From Bacillota bacterium (lineage in GTDB: Bacteria; Bacillota; Clostridia; Christensenellales; Aristaeellaceae), in assembly GCA_023421395.1 (NCBI GenBank), contig JAEZTL010000052.1, positions 1 to 59,888 on the forward strand: DNA of 59,888 nt, given 5' to 3'. Shown in pieces: positions 33,589 to 42,202 of the stretch. Position 1 is the first letter of the stretch; each line of letters begins with the position of its first letter. A program made the translations under genes and the position numbers. The notes under the pieces are model-generated. The model worked only from the letters and a program-made list of their open reading frames with translations. It was not told the DNA's origin and searched no databases.

Positions 33589-34856
33589 AGACGATCGCAT
33601 GCCTCACGCTGGGTTGCAAGGTGAACCAGTACGACACCGAAGCCATGCGGGAGGCTTTTGAGAATGCGGGCTACCTGAGCGTGCCCTTTGACGCCCCGGC
33701 GGACGTGTACCTGATCAACACCTGCACCGTCACCGGCACCGGCGACCAGAAGTCCATGAAGCTGATCCGCCGCGCGCACCGGGAGCACCCGGAGGCGGGC
33801 ATCGTCGTCTGCGGGTGTCTTGCGCAGCGGGACGCGGAGAAGGTTTGCCTCCCGGGCGTCAGGCTGATCCTGGGCACCCGTGACCGCGCGAGGGTGGTGG
33901 AGCTCTACCACCGGGCGCTGGCGGAGGGTCAGGTGATCTCCGCCGTGGGCGCGGAGGGGGAGTGGACGTTTGAGCGTCTCAGCGTCGCGCGCCACGAGGG
34001 CCATACCCGGGCGGTGATGAAGATTCAGGAGGGCTGTGAAAACCGCTGCGCCTACTGCGTAATCCCGCGGGTAAGGGGCCCGGTACGGTCGATGCCGCTT
34101 GAGGAAGCCGCCGCCGAGGCCCGTGCGCTGGGCGCGGCGGGGTACCGGGAACTGGTGGTCACCGGCATCCACCTGATGAGTTACGGACGCGACCTGGGGT
34201 TGACCCTTACCGACGCGCTCAAGGCCATTCACGGGGCGGAGGGCGTGGCGCGCATCCGGCTGGGTTCTCTCGAGCCGGCGGGCGTAACGGAGGGCTTCGT
34301 ATCCGCCCTCCTTCAAATGCCGAAGATCTGCCCGCAGTTCCACCTGTCGATGCAGTCCGGAAGCGACGGTGTGTTGCGCCGGATGCGCAGGCGTTACAGC
34401 GCCGCTGAGTACCTCGCCGCCGCCCGCAGGCTGCAAAGCGCCTTCCCCAGCTGCGCGCTGACCACCGACGTCATCGCGGGTTTTCCCGGCGAAACGGACG
34501 AGGAGCACCGGGAAACGCTGTTGTTTATCGAGGAGGTGGGCTTCGCCCGAATCCACGTGTTCCCGTTCTCGACCCGCAGCGGCACCGAGGCGGCGAAAAT
34601 GCCCGGTCAGGTGCCGGAGACCGTCAAAAAGGCCCGCGCGGCGGATTTGATCGCGCTGGGCGACAGGCTCGCGGCGGAATTCGTCCGGTCCCTCGTGGGC
34701 ACGGCGCAGCGGGTGCTGTTCGAAGAGGAGAGGGGCGGCGGCCTTTGCGAGGGATATACCGAGAACTACGTCCGGGTGATCGCGCCGGGGACGCCGGGCG
34801 AGACACGGAGCGTATTCATCCGATCGGCGGAGGGCGTGACCGCGTGGGGCAAATGA
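33585..34856 (+). CDS. mtaB: tRNA t6A37 methylthiotransferase MtaB
   Basis: Radical-SAM enzyme that converts t6A37 to ms2t6A. 423 residues: N-terminal cluster cysteines in LGCKVNQYDTEAM, NTCTVTGTGDQKS and VCGCLAQRD; radical SAM motif CENRCAYCVIP; C-terminal TRAM-like region. Overlaps rsmE (ATGA); its own stop overlaps the start of the small membrane gene behind it. Completes a tRNA/ribosome modification block with tmcAL and queH nearby. Confidence 0.95.
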   Translation: MKTIACLTLGCKVNQYDTEAMREAFENAGYLSVPFDAPADVYLINTCTVTGTGDQKSMKLIRRAHREHPEAGIVVCGCLAQRDAEKVCLPGVRLILGTRDRARVVELYHRALAEGQVISAVGAEGEWTFERLSVARHEGHTRAVMKIQEGCENRCAYCVIPRVRGPVRSMPLEEAAAEARALGAAGYRELVVTGIHLMSYGRDLGLTLTDALKAIHGAEGVARIRLGSLEPAGVTEGFVSALLQMPKICPQFHLSMQSGSDGVLRRMRRRYSAAEYLAAARRLQSAFPSCALTTDVIAGFPGETDEEHRETLLFIEEVGFARIHVFPFSTRSGTEAAKMPGQVPETVKKARAADLIALGDRLAAEFVRSLVGTAQRVLFEEERGGGLCEGYTENYVRVIAPGTPGETRSVFIRSAEGVTAWGK

Positions 34857-35223
34857 GCGGGGGTGCGCGGGTTGCGCGCGCCTATGACCGCGAATGGCCC
34901 GTCGGAAGAAAAATCGCCTACTTCGCAAGCCTTGCCCTCGCATGGTTTTGGGCCTTGCGATTTTGCCGTATTCGCTCATCGCGCTTTTGATGGGCGGCAT
35001 GGCCGGCGAAATTTTCATCGGACGGGCAATGGACTTCCGGGCGTACTTCATCATGAATGTCCTTCCGTGGATCGGGAGCTCGGTTCTGTTTGTGTGTGCG
35101 GGCAGCCTGGTATGGGGATTGTGGCTCAGGCGGCGCGGGCGGTATGTGTGGTCGGCGGCGGCACAGGCGCTTCCTCTGCTGCCCGGGATGATCGTTCTCG
35201 TAGCTTCCTATTTCGCGTATTGA
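34853..35223 (+). pseudogene. small membrane protein gene, apparently frameshifted
   Basis: The ATG overlapping the mtaB stop (34853) starts a frame with AYDREWPVGRKIAYFASLALAWFW that then ends early. Its C-terminal half (LGLAILPYSLIALLMGGMAG ... RRRGRYVWSAAAQALPL) is in another frame. Together they match the whole next gene (GYDFGWPFPRKLAYLASLV ... RRRGWYAKSAAVQGLPV). One extra T in the TTTT run at 34946-34949 would join them. Either a true pseudogene or a one-base sequence error. Intact length would be about 120 residues with three or four membrane segments. Confidence 0.75.
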
Positions 35224-35257
35224 AATGCCCGTCCCCGCATGGGAAGGAGGCGCAAAG

Positions 35258-35671
35258 ATGTTTTTTCGCAACCTCTCCGCGCGCGCCGGGGAAGCGCCGC
35301 GCGTTCATCCGCTCGGCGCGGGGTACGACTTCGGGTGGCCGTTCCCGAGGAAGCTCGCGTACCTTGCGAGCCTGGTGCTGACCGTTTTTTGGTGTTCGGG
35401 ATATGCGCTATACCTGATCCTTCCAATTGTAGGCTGGGCGATTTACGGAAAGGACGCATGGGATGAGCTTACACAGGCACAGCGGGTTCTGACCGGGTGG
35501 GTGCTGCCGCTGATGTGGCTTGCCTCGGCGGCGCTTCTGGCGGCGGTATTGATCCGGGCGCTGGTGCTCCGGCGCCGGGGTTGGTATGCGAAATCCGCGG
35601 CGGTACAGGGGCTGCCGGTGGCGCCGTTCATTCTCCAGGAAATTCTGTGCGCGCTCTTTCGGATTCCGTGA
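35258..35671 (+). CDS. small multi-pass membrane protein, paralogue of the previous gene
   Basis: 137 residues with three or four hydrophobic segments, and short basic loops such as LRRRGWYAKSA. It starts with MFFRN after GGGAAGGAGG. Function and family not recognised. Clear paralogue of the frameshifted gene before it, so the pair arose by tandem duplication. Confidence 0.7.
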   Translation: MFFRNLSARAGEAPRVHPLGAGYDFGWPFPRKLAYLASLVLTVFWCSGYALYLILPIVGWAIYGKDAWDELTQAQRVLTGWVLPLMWLASAALLAAVLIRALVLRRRGWYAKSAAVQGLPVAPFILQEILCALFRIP

Positions 35672-35743
35672 CCGTTTCGCGCCCCGCGCGGATGGTTAAA
35701 TTATGAACAAAATGGAAACAATGGGTTTGAAAGGGGTATATTT

Positions 35744-36079
35744 ATGGGCGATTGCATCTTTTGCCGCATCCTTTCCGGAGAGATTCCGTCCAATAAAGTG
35801 TACGAGGATGAGCACGTGTACGCTTTCCGGGACATTGAGCCCCAGGCGCCGGTGCATGTGCTGATCGTCCCGAAGGAGCACATGCCGGACGTGATGGCGC
35901 TGGAGGGGGAGACGGCTCTCCGCCTTCTCGAAGCGGCGAAGAAGATCGCCGTGGCAGAGGGAATCGCGAAAACGGGCTTTCGCCTGGTGACCAACTGCGG
36001 GGAGCACGGCGCGCAGTCGGTTAGGCATCTGCACCTGCATCTCCTCGGCGGCGCACAATTGGGCGGCAAGATGGCGTAA
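35744..36079 (+). CDS. hinT: HIT-family nucleotide hydrolase (HinT)
   Basis: 111-residue purine nucleoside phosphoramidase-type HIT protein. The N-terminal CIFCRILSGEIPSNKVYED is typical, with zinc cysteines. The catalytic histidine triad is HLHLHLLGG near the end. GAAAGGGG precedes the ATG. Single gene between the small membrane genes and rpsU, a usual Firmicutes position. Confidence 0.95.
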   Translation: MGDCIFCRILSGEIPSNKVYEDEHVYAFRDIEPQAPVHVLIVPKEHMPDVMALEGETALRLLEAAKKIAVAEGIAKTGFRLVTNCGEHGAQSVRHLHLHLLGGAQLGGKMA

Positions 36080-36111
36080 TTCTCTCGATTGTGAAAATTC
36101 CGGTTTTTCAG

Positions 36112-36141
36112 TTGACGGCTACAATCGCCATGCGCTATAAT
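36112..36141 (+). promoter_or_regulatory. promoter of rpsU
   Basis: TTGACG (36112-36117), 18 bases, TATAAT (36136-36141), about 70 bases before the ATG. Confidence 0.75.
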
Positions 36142-36209
36142 AGGTTGTGTGGCGAACCCCATGCTACATTGGCTGACATGTCAGCATCCATGAGGGGAGG
36201 GAAAACACG

Positions 36210-36383
36210 ATGTCAGAGGTACGCGTCAAGGACAATGAGTCTCTGGAGAGCGCACTGCGCCGCTTCAAGCGCATGACTGCCCGCTCCGGGATTCTGGCCG
36301 AGGCCAGGAAAAGAGAGCACTACGAAAAGCCCAGCGTCAAGCGCAAGAAGAAAGCGGAAGCCGCCCGCAAACGCAAATATTAA
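36210..36383 (+). CDS. rpsU: 30S ribosomal protein S21
   Basis: 57-residue basic protein of the small subunit: VRVKDNESLESALRRFKRM at the start and a Lys/Arg-rich tail (KRKKKAEAARKRKY). GGGGAGGG lies eight bases before the ATG. Own promoter and terminator. Confidence 0.95.
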   Translation: MSEVRVKDNESLESALRRFKRMTARSGILAEARKREHYEKPSVKRKKKAEAARKRKY

Positions 36384-36400
36384 GCGCAGCCGCGCCTTGC

Positions 36401-36440
36401 GGGCTCCCAAACAGCAATGCTTGGGAGCCCGATTCATTCG
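36401..36440 (+). terminator. rpsU terminator
   Basis: GGGCTCCCAA / TTGGGAGCCC, ten perfect pairs, ten-base loop, followed by GATTCATTCGTTTCTT. Confidence 0.8.
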
Positions 36441-36494
36441 TTTCTTCTCCGTTTATTGATTCTCCAGTTTCAGAATTCCCAACCGGGAGATATA

Positions 36495-37502
36495 ATGCAA
36501 TACGCACTTATGCCATGGCCGTATCTCAACAGCCGTTATGATGCGTCCATTCGCCCGATGCTGATGAAAGAGCTGTCGCGGCTGATGGAGTGTGCCGGGA
36601 TGGGGTCGGACGTGGGCGAAGCCAGTTTCGGCGGATTGAATTTTCTCTGCTTTGAGTCCGAACCGCTTTCACCCCGCGCGCTTCAGATCCTGTCCAGCCA
36701 TTCCCACCTGAGGCTGCTCTTTGAGGTGCGGCCGGACGGCTCGATGTTTCCGCTCGTCTCCGCCAGAACCCCCGTGGTGGGCGGGGATCTTTCGTCGATC
36801 ATCAAGTACAAGGGAAAGACCAGCGAACTGTTTACCCGCAGCCTGATCAGCCTGGCCGTGCTGGAAAGCGAATTTTCCGGTGAAATATTCACGCGGCTCG
36901 CACTGCTTGATCCAATGTGCGGCCGGGGCACCACGCTGTTCGAGGCACTCAACCGGGGCTGGAACGCGGTGGGCTCGGATTTGGATCAGACCGACGTGGA
37001 TCAGGGCTACGCATTTCTGAAGCGATACCTGGAATTCGGCCGGTTCAAGCACGAAACAAAAGATTTTTCCATGACCGTAGGGAAGACCCAGGTCAAGCGC
37101 CGTCAGATTACGCTGGCCCGGCGCGGTGAAAAGACCGCGGAAGGGGCGCTTGCGGCGTCGTTCATCGCCGCTGATCTGGTCAGCGCGGCGGATGCCCACA
37201 AGGGCGGCTCGTTCCATCTCATCGTCTGCGACCTGCCCTACGGCGTGCAGCACGCGCCGGGCGGCGACCGGACGCTGGACGCGCTGCTGATGCGCGCGCT
37301 GCCCTCGCTGCACCGCGTATTGAAGGCCGGCGGCGCCATCGCGCTGTCGTTCAACGCCTACACGATGAAGCGCGAGCGCATGACGGCACTCCTGTCCGAT
37401 GCAGGCTTTTCGCCCCGCGATGACGAATCCTGGCGGGGACTCGACCATTGGGTAGAACAGGCGGTCAGGCGCGACTTCGTGATCGCCGTGCGAAACGTAT
37501 AG
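36495..37502 (+). CDS. Trm11/RlmKL-type RNA methyltransferase family protein
   Basis: 335 residues. SAM-binding LLDPMCGRGTTLFEALNRGW and the catalytic-loop CDLPYGVQ (a D/N-PPY variant) place it with UPF0020/Trm11-like N2-guanine methyltransferases. The N-terminal ~100 residues resemble the THUMP-associated part but are short. Start is the ATG at 36495 after GGGAG; an earlier in-frame ATG at 36417 lies in the rpsU terminator. Precise target RNA unknown. Confidence 0.75.
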   Translation: MQYALMPWPYLNSRYDASIRPMLMKELSRLMECAGMGSDVGEASFGGLNFLCFESEPLSPRALQILSSHSHLRLLFEVRPDGSMFPLVSARTPVVGGDLSSIIKYKGKTSELFTRSLISLAVLESEFSGEIFTRLALLDPMCGRGTTLFEALNRGWNAVGSDLDQTDVDQGYAFLKRYLEFGRFKHETKDFSMTVGKTQVKRRQITLARRGEKTAEGALAASFIAADLVSAADAHKGGSFHLIVCDLPYGVQHAPGGDRTLDALLMRALPSLHRVLKAGGAIALSFNAYTMKRERMTALLSDAGFSPRDDESWRGLDHWVEQAVRRDFVIAVRNV

Positions 37503-37623
37503 AAGCGTATAATCGAAAACGAACCGCATATACTAACGCTGCATATCCGCGCCCGCCGCATTGGGGCGCTTCCCGTTCTATGTCTTTTTGGATGATTCCA
37601 GTCTGGGAGAGGAGCAACTCACC

Positions 37624-39819
37624 TTGGATTACCGTACATTGCACCTGAAAACTGTTCAGGAGCTCCGCGCGCTGGCCAAATCCTATGGGATCAAGATCCC
37701 TGCGGGTGTCAACAAGGCGCATCTTGTGGAGTTGGTGCTGGATGCCGAAAAATCGCCGCCGCCGCTTTCATCAGGGGGCCCCAGGAGCCACGCCCGGCGG
37801 ACGCAGGCGTCATCTGACGCTGTGCCGGCGCAGGCGGCCGCGGCCGAGCCCGCCGCGCCCGCCCCCGTTGCCGGGGAGACTTCTCCCGCATTGAAAGAGC
37901 CGACCCCGGTGCGGACGGAAACCTGGGACGCGCCGGCGGAAGCACCCGAGTCTGCGTCCGAGCCGAAAAAGCCGCGCCGCCCGGGCCGTCCCCCCAAGTC
38001 GGCCGCCGCGGAAAAGATCGAAGAGAAAAAGGCGGACAAGCCGGAGCCCAAGCCCCGGGGCCGCAAGCCCAAGGCTCAGGCGGAAGGGCCGCGGCCGGAA
38101 GGCGGACATTTATTGGAGGCCGCTCGCCCTTCAGAGGAGAGCCCGCAGCCGGAGTCCGAAGCGCGGGCGGAAACACAGCCCGAAGCGCCCGAAAGGCCGG
38201 AGGCGCCGGCACAGCCCGGAGACCCTGCGCAGCCCAAGGCCGCGCAGGAGACCGCTGTGGCGGCCATCCCGGCTGAGGCGGCCGCGGAAGGCGCCGCGAC
38301 GCCGGAGGGCGCGCAAAGAGAAAACTTCGCGCCCCGCGCCGAGCACCGCGTCCACGCGGTACAGCCGCGCGTTGCGGCCCGGATGCCGCTTTCCCAGCGC
38401 CAGCCGCAGCCGCGCCAGCCTTACGCCGCCCGCGGCAGGGGTTATGACGGCGGACAGCCCCAGCGCTATCCGCAGGCAGGCCGCTACGACAACGCCCGCC
38501 GCTATGACGCGCCGCGCGCCGATGCCCCGCGCGCCGAAGCGCCGCGCATCGTGCCGGACGCCGCCCCGAAGGCGGAAGCGCCGCAGCGCCCCCGCCGAGA
38601 GAACACCTTTAACCCGGAGCTGGGCAACATCAATCCCGCCGTGCCGGAGATGATCGCCAGCGGCGAGTGCCGCGACGGCGAAGGCGTTCTGGAGATCCAT
38701 CCCGATGGATACGGCTTCCTGCGGGCGGAAAACTGCCTGCCGGGACCCAACGACGTGTACGTGTCCATCGCGCAGATCCGCCGCTTCAACCTGCGCACCG
38801 GCGACTTCGTGCAGGGCAAGACCCGGCCCACCCGCGAGGGCGACCGCTACGGCGGACTGATCTACATCAATTCCATCAACGGACTGCCCCCGGAGCAGGC
38901 GGCCAGTCGGCGTCCTTTCGAACAGCTGGTGCCCATCTACCCGGAGGAGCGGCTGCGCCTTGAGCGCGAGGGCGAGAAGAACGATCTGGCGCTGCGCGCC
39001 ATTGACATCGTTGCGCCCATCGGCAAGGGGCAGCGCGGACTGATCGTATCCCAGCCTAAGGCGGGCAAGACGATCCTGCTCAAAAAGATCGCCAATTCCA
39101 TCACCCGCGGTTACCCGGATGTGCACCTGATGGTGCTGCTCATCGACGAGCGACCCGAGGAAGTCACCGACATGCAGCGCTCCATCAAGGGCGATGTGGT
39201 CTATTCCACCTTCGACGAAGTGCCTGAGAACCACGCCCGCGTGGCCGAAATGGTGCTGGAGCGCGCGCAGCGGCTGGTGGAGAGCGGCCGCGACGTGGTG
39301 ATCCTGCTGGACTCCATCACACGCCTCGCCCGCGCCTACAACCTCGTGATCCCGCCCACGGGCCGGACGCTCTCCGGCGGCCTGGACCCGGGCGCGCTGC
39401 ACAAGCCCAAGCGGTTTTTTGGCGCGGCGCGCAACATCGAAAACGGCGGCTCGCTGACGATCATCGCCACTGCGCTGGTGGAGACCGGCAGCCGCATGGA
39501 CGACATCATCTTCGAGGAGTTCAAGGGCACCGGCAATATGGAGATCCACCTGGACCGGGCGCTCAGCGAAAAGCGGATCTTCCCGGCCATCGATCTCAAT
39601 AAGTCCGGCACGCGGCGCGAGGAGTTGCTCATGGATAAGGAGGAGCTCGAGGGCGCCTATACGATCCGGCGCCTGCTCTCCAACAACAACAACCAGGAGA
39701 CCGCCGAGAACCTGATCGGCATGCTGGACAAGACCGGCTCCAACCGGGAGTTCTTCCAGCGGCTCAAGGGCTGGATGGCCGTCTATGAAAAAGACGGATA
39801 CACCTACAGCGGGCGGTAG
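37624..39819 (+). CDS. rho: transcription termination factor Rho with a long disordered insert
   Basis: 731 residues against ~420 in Escherichia coli and Bacillus. Residues 1-45 are the Rho-N helical part (LHLKTVQELRALAKSYGIKIP). Residues ~46-335 are a low-complexity insert: Pro/Ala/Glu-rich first, with AT-hook-like GRPPKSAA and RGRKPKAQ, then Arg/Tyr/Gly-rich (QRYPQAGRYDNARRYD). The cold-shock RNA-binding part starts near 350 (EGVLEIHPDGYGFLR); the ATPase has P-loop PKAGKTILLKK near 479 and the Q-loop/R-loop region. The TTG start at 37624 follows AGAGGAGC; an earlier in-frame TTG at 37561 has no ribosome site. Followed by rpmE. Confidence 0.92.
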   Translation: MDYRTLHLKTVQELRALAKSYGIKIPAGVNKAHLVELVLDAEKSPPPLSSGGPRSHARRTQASSDAVPAQAAAAEPAAPAPVAGETSPALKEPTPVRTETWDAPAEAPESASEPKKPRRPGRPPKSAAAEKIEEKKADKPEPKPRGRKPKAQAEGPRPEGGHLLEAARPSEESPQPESEARAETQPEAPERPEAPAQPGDPAQPKAAQETAVAAIPAEAAAEGAATPEGAQRENFAPRAEHRVHAVQPRVAARMPLSQRQPQPRQPYAARGRGYDGGQPQRYPQAGRYDNARRYDAPRADAPRAEAPRIVPDAAPKAEAPQRPRRENTFNPELGNINPAVPEMIASGECRDGEGVLEIHPDGYGFLRAENCLPGPNDVYVSIAQIRRFNLRTGDFVQGKTRPTREGDRYGGLIYINSINGLPPEQAASRRPFEQLVPIYPEERLRLEREGEKNDLALRAIDIVAPIGKGQRGLIVSQPKAGKTILLKKIANSITRGYPDVHLMVLLIDERPEEVTDMQRSIKGDVVYSTFDEVPENHARVAEMVLERAQRLVESGRDVVILLDSITRLARAYNLVIPPTGRTLSGGLDPGALHKPKRFFGAARNIENGGSLTIIATALVETGSRMDDIIFEEFKGTGNMEIHLDRALSEKRIFPAIDLNKSGTRREELLMDKEELEGAYTIRRLLSNNNNQETAENLIGMLDKTGSNREFFQRLKGWMAVYEKDGYTYSGR

Positions 39820-39845
39820 AGAAAACGTAAAATTCCCAAAAACTC

Positions 39846-39874
39846 TTGCGCGGCGGACGGACGTATGCTATAAT
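39846..39874 (+). promoter_or_regulatory. promoter of rpmE
   Basis: TTGCGC (39846-39851), 17 bases, TATAAT (39869-39874). Confidence 0.7.
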
Positions 39875-39933
39875 ATCTCTTGCAATGTGCAGATTTGTCC
39901 CGCCTGCCGGGCTTGCATCGCGAGGTGAAAACC

Positions 39934-40131
39934 ATGAAGGAAAAGATCCATCCCAATTACGGCAAGTCGGTCGTTCGCTGCGTGTGCGGCGAGACGTTTG
40001 AGACCGGTTCGGTGAAAAAGGAGTTGCGCGTCGACATTTGTTCGAAGTGCCATCCGTTCTTCACCGGCAAGCAGAAGCTGATCGACAGCGGCGGACGCGT
40101 GGACCGCTTCAAGAAGCGTTACGGCATGTAA
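39934..40131 (+). CDS. rpmE: 50S ribosomal protein L31 (zinc form)
   Basis: 65 residues: MKEKIHPNY start, zinc-binding VRCVCGETF and CSKCHPFFTGKQ, so this is the C+ zinc form. Preceded by CGAGGTG and its own promoter, followed by a perfect terminator. Order rho-rpmE is conserved in Firmicutes. Confidence 0.96.
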   Translation: MKEKIHPNYGKSVVRCVCGETFETGSVKKELRVDICSKCHPFFTGKQKLIDSGGRVDRFKKRYGM

Positions 40132-40137
40132 GGCCAC

Positions 40138-40172
40138 AAAATACAGATCAGGTACGCCTGATCTGTATTTTA
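40138..40172 (+). terminator. rpmE terminator
   Basis: 15 perfect pairs (AAAATACAGATCAGG and complement) with a TACG tetraloop; the right arm ends TATTTT. Confidence 0.85.
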
Positions 40173-40249
40173 TTCATGCGGCGAAAACCCGCCTTGCGCC
40201 TTACGATGCGGCGCTTGTCAGGTTTCACGGCATTGTCATATTTCCGTGC

Positions 40250-40278
40250 TTTCGCTTGAAGGCAATCGGTTATATAAT
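40250..40278 (+). promoter_or_regulatory. promoter of the DUF1385 gene
   Basis: TATAAT at 40273-40278; -35 candidate TTTCGC at 40250-40255 is weak, spacing 17. Confidence 0.5.
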
Positions 40279-40311
40279 AGTATACGGAATGCTATCCGGC
40301 GGGAGGTTGCC

Positions 40312-41388
40312 ATGGCGAATTTTTCGAAGCGGTTTCGCGACTGGTTCTTCAATAAGCAGCCCAAGGGCTTGATATCGGTGGGCGGCCAGGCGGTCATGGA
40401 AGGCGTGATGATGCAGGGGCCCGGGCGGGTGGCCATCGCGGTCCGGAAAAGCGACGGCCGCATCGTCTACAAGGTTCGCAAGATCACGCCACTGTCGGAG
40501 AAATACCCCTGGATGGCCTGGCCGATCGTGCGCGGCATTGTCAGTTTCGTCAATTCGCTGGTGGGCGGCATGAAAATCCTGACCGAATCGGCGGACATGG
40601 CGGGCCTGGACGCGGAGGAACCCTCCAAGTTCGAAAAGAAGGTCGCGCAGATCCTGCACGTCAAGCCCGACGACGTGATGATGGGCTTCGCAGTGGTGCT
40701 GGCGATCATCCTGTCGGTGGGCCTGTTCTTCGCGCTGCCCACGTTTCTCGAGGCGCTGATCAAAAATGCGGTCCCCAACAAAACGCTGGTGAACCTCATC
40801 GGTGGCGTGGTGCGCATGGCGCTATTCCTCTTGTACGTGTTTCTGTGTTCCAAGCTCAAGGAAATCCGGCGGGTGTTCCAGTATCACGGCGCGGAGCACA
40901 AGTCCATCTACTGCTATGAGAGCGGCAAAGCGTTGACGGTTGAGAACGCGCGTCCGTTCACGACGCTGCATCCCCGCTGCGGCACGAGCTTCCTGGTGAT
41001 CGTGATGGCCATCTCGATTCTCATCTTCCTGCTGCTCGGCAGCGACACCTCGAACCCCTTCCTGCGCCTGGGCAGCCGCCTGTTGCTGCTTCCGCTGGTG
41101 GCCGGCGTATCCTACGAGATCCTCAAGGGGCTGGCGTGGGCCGAGAATCGCTGGTATGTCCGCGCGATGAAGTGGCCCGGACTGATGGTGCAGAAGATCA
41201 CCACCGCAGAGCCGGACGACAAGATGCTGGAGGTCGCGCTGGTATCGCTGAAGGCATCACTGGGCTATGAAAACCCGCTGGGCGACCTCAGGGGTGAGGT
41301 GTACCAGAGCGATAAGGATGCCCCCGCCGCCATCGAGGCGAAGCAGGAAAGCGGCGAGACCGCGGCCGCCACCGATGCGCGCCCGTGA
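40312..41388 (+). CDS. DUF1385 (YqhQ-like) membrane protein
   Basis: 358 residues. Family hallmarks: GGQAVMEGVMMQGPGRVAIA, HGAEHKSIYCYESG, HPRCGTSFLVIV. About four membrane helices in the middle. Its place between rpmE and prmC-prfA is conserved in Clostridia, which suggests a link to translation or stress, but the role is not known. GGGAGG six bases before the ATG at 40312. Overlaps prmC by 14 bases. Confidence 0.88.
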   Translation: MANFSKRFRDWFFNKQPKGLISVGGQAVMEGVMMQGPGRVAIAVRKSDGRIVYKVRKITPLSEKYPWMAWPIVRGIVSFVNSLVGGMKILTESADMAGLDAEEPSKFEKKVAQILHVKPDDVMMGFAVVLAIILSVGLFFALPTFLEALIKNAVPNKTLVNLIGGVVRMALFLLYVFLCSKLKEIRRVFQYHGAEHKSIYCYESGKALTVENARPFTTLHPRCGTSFLVIVMAISILIFLLLGSDTSNPFLRLGSRLLLLPLVAGVSYEILKGLAWAENRWYVRAMKWPGLMVQKITTAEPDDKMLEVALVSLKASLGYENPLGDLRGEVYQSDKDAPAAIEAKQESGETAAATDARP

Positions 41389-42196
41389 GCTGATTAAAAG
41401 TGCCGCGGTGCGGCTGACCGCCTCCGGCAGCCCAGACCCGGAAGCCGACGCGCTGTGGCTCGTGTCGGATGCGCTCCGCGTACCGCGCGGGGCGCTTGCG
41501 TTGCGCCTGGACGACGAGGTGGACGGCGAGGCCCTCAGGTGGTTTGAACGCGCCCTCGAGCGCAGGGCCGGCGGCGAGCCGCTGCAGTACGTGGAGGGCT
41601 TCGCGTTCTTTTACGGCAGGGAATTTCGCGTGGATCCTCGGGTGCTGATTCCGCGGAGTGACACCGAAATTCTGGCGGAGGCCGCGCTCGGGCGGCTTAG
41701 GCCCGGGGACAGGGCGCTGGATCTGTGTACCGGCAGCGGCATCCTGGCCGTCACGCTGGCGCTGGGCGAACCGCGCGCCCATGTGACGGGCGCGGACGTA
41801 AGCGAGGATGCCCTCCAGGTGGCGCGGGAGAACGCGCACCGGCTGGGCGCCAGAGTCGCCTGGGTTCGGGGAGACCTGTTTGACCCGGTAGAGGGGGCCT
41901 TTGACCTCATCGTCTGCAATCCGCCGTATCTGACGGCGGAGGATATGGGGCGCCTCCAGCCGGAAGTCGCGTGGGAGCCGGCCATCGCGCTTGATGGCGG
42001 AAAAGACGGGATGGACTTTTACCGGCGCATCGCCCGCGCGCTGCCGGAGCGGCTCGCCCCCGGCGGGCTGGCCTTTTTTGAAGTCGGGCAGGGGCAGGCG
42101 GACGCGGCGGCGCGGCTTTACGCGCCCCTGGGGCCGGTGCGTATTTTGAAGGATTTGAGCGGCGCGGAGCGCGTCGTCATCGTTGAAAGGGTGTAG
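41375..42196 (+). CDS. prmC: peptide chain release factor N5-glutamine methyltransferase
   Basis: Methylates the Gln of the GGQ motif in release factors, made by the next gene. 273 residues: N-terminal helical domain, FYGREFRVDPRVLIPRSDTE, SAM motif LDLCTGSGILAVTLAL and the catalytic NPPYLT. Starts inside DUF1385 (ATG at 41375) and ends six bases before prfA. Confidence 0.95.
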   Translation: MRARELIKSAAVRLTASGSPDPEADALWLVSDALRVPRGALALRLDDEVDGEALRWFERALERRAGGEPLQYVEGFAFFYGREFRVDPRVLIPRSDTEILAEAALGRLRPGDRALDLCTGSGILAVTLALGEPRAHVTGADVSEDALQVARENAHRLGARVAWVRGDLFDPVEGAFDLIVCNPPYLTAEDMGRLQPEVAWEPAIALDGGKDGMDFYRRIARALPERLAPGGLAFFEVGQGQADAAARLYAPLGPVRILKDLSGAERVVIVERV

Positions 42197-42202
42197 TAAC
42201 GC

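Noticed and set aside
37561..37623. Rho start at the TTG at 37561
   Set aside because: No ribosome site; the TTG at 37624 follows AGAGGAGC and begins the conserved Rho-N segment.
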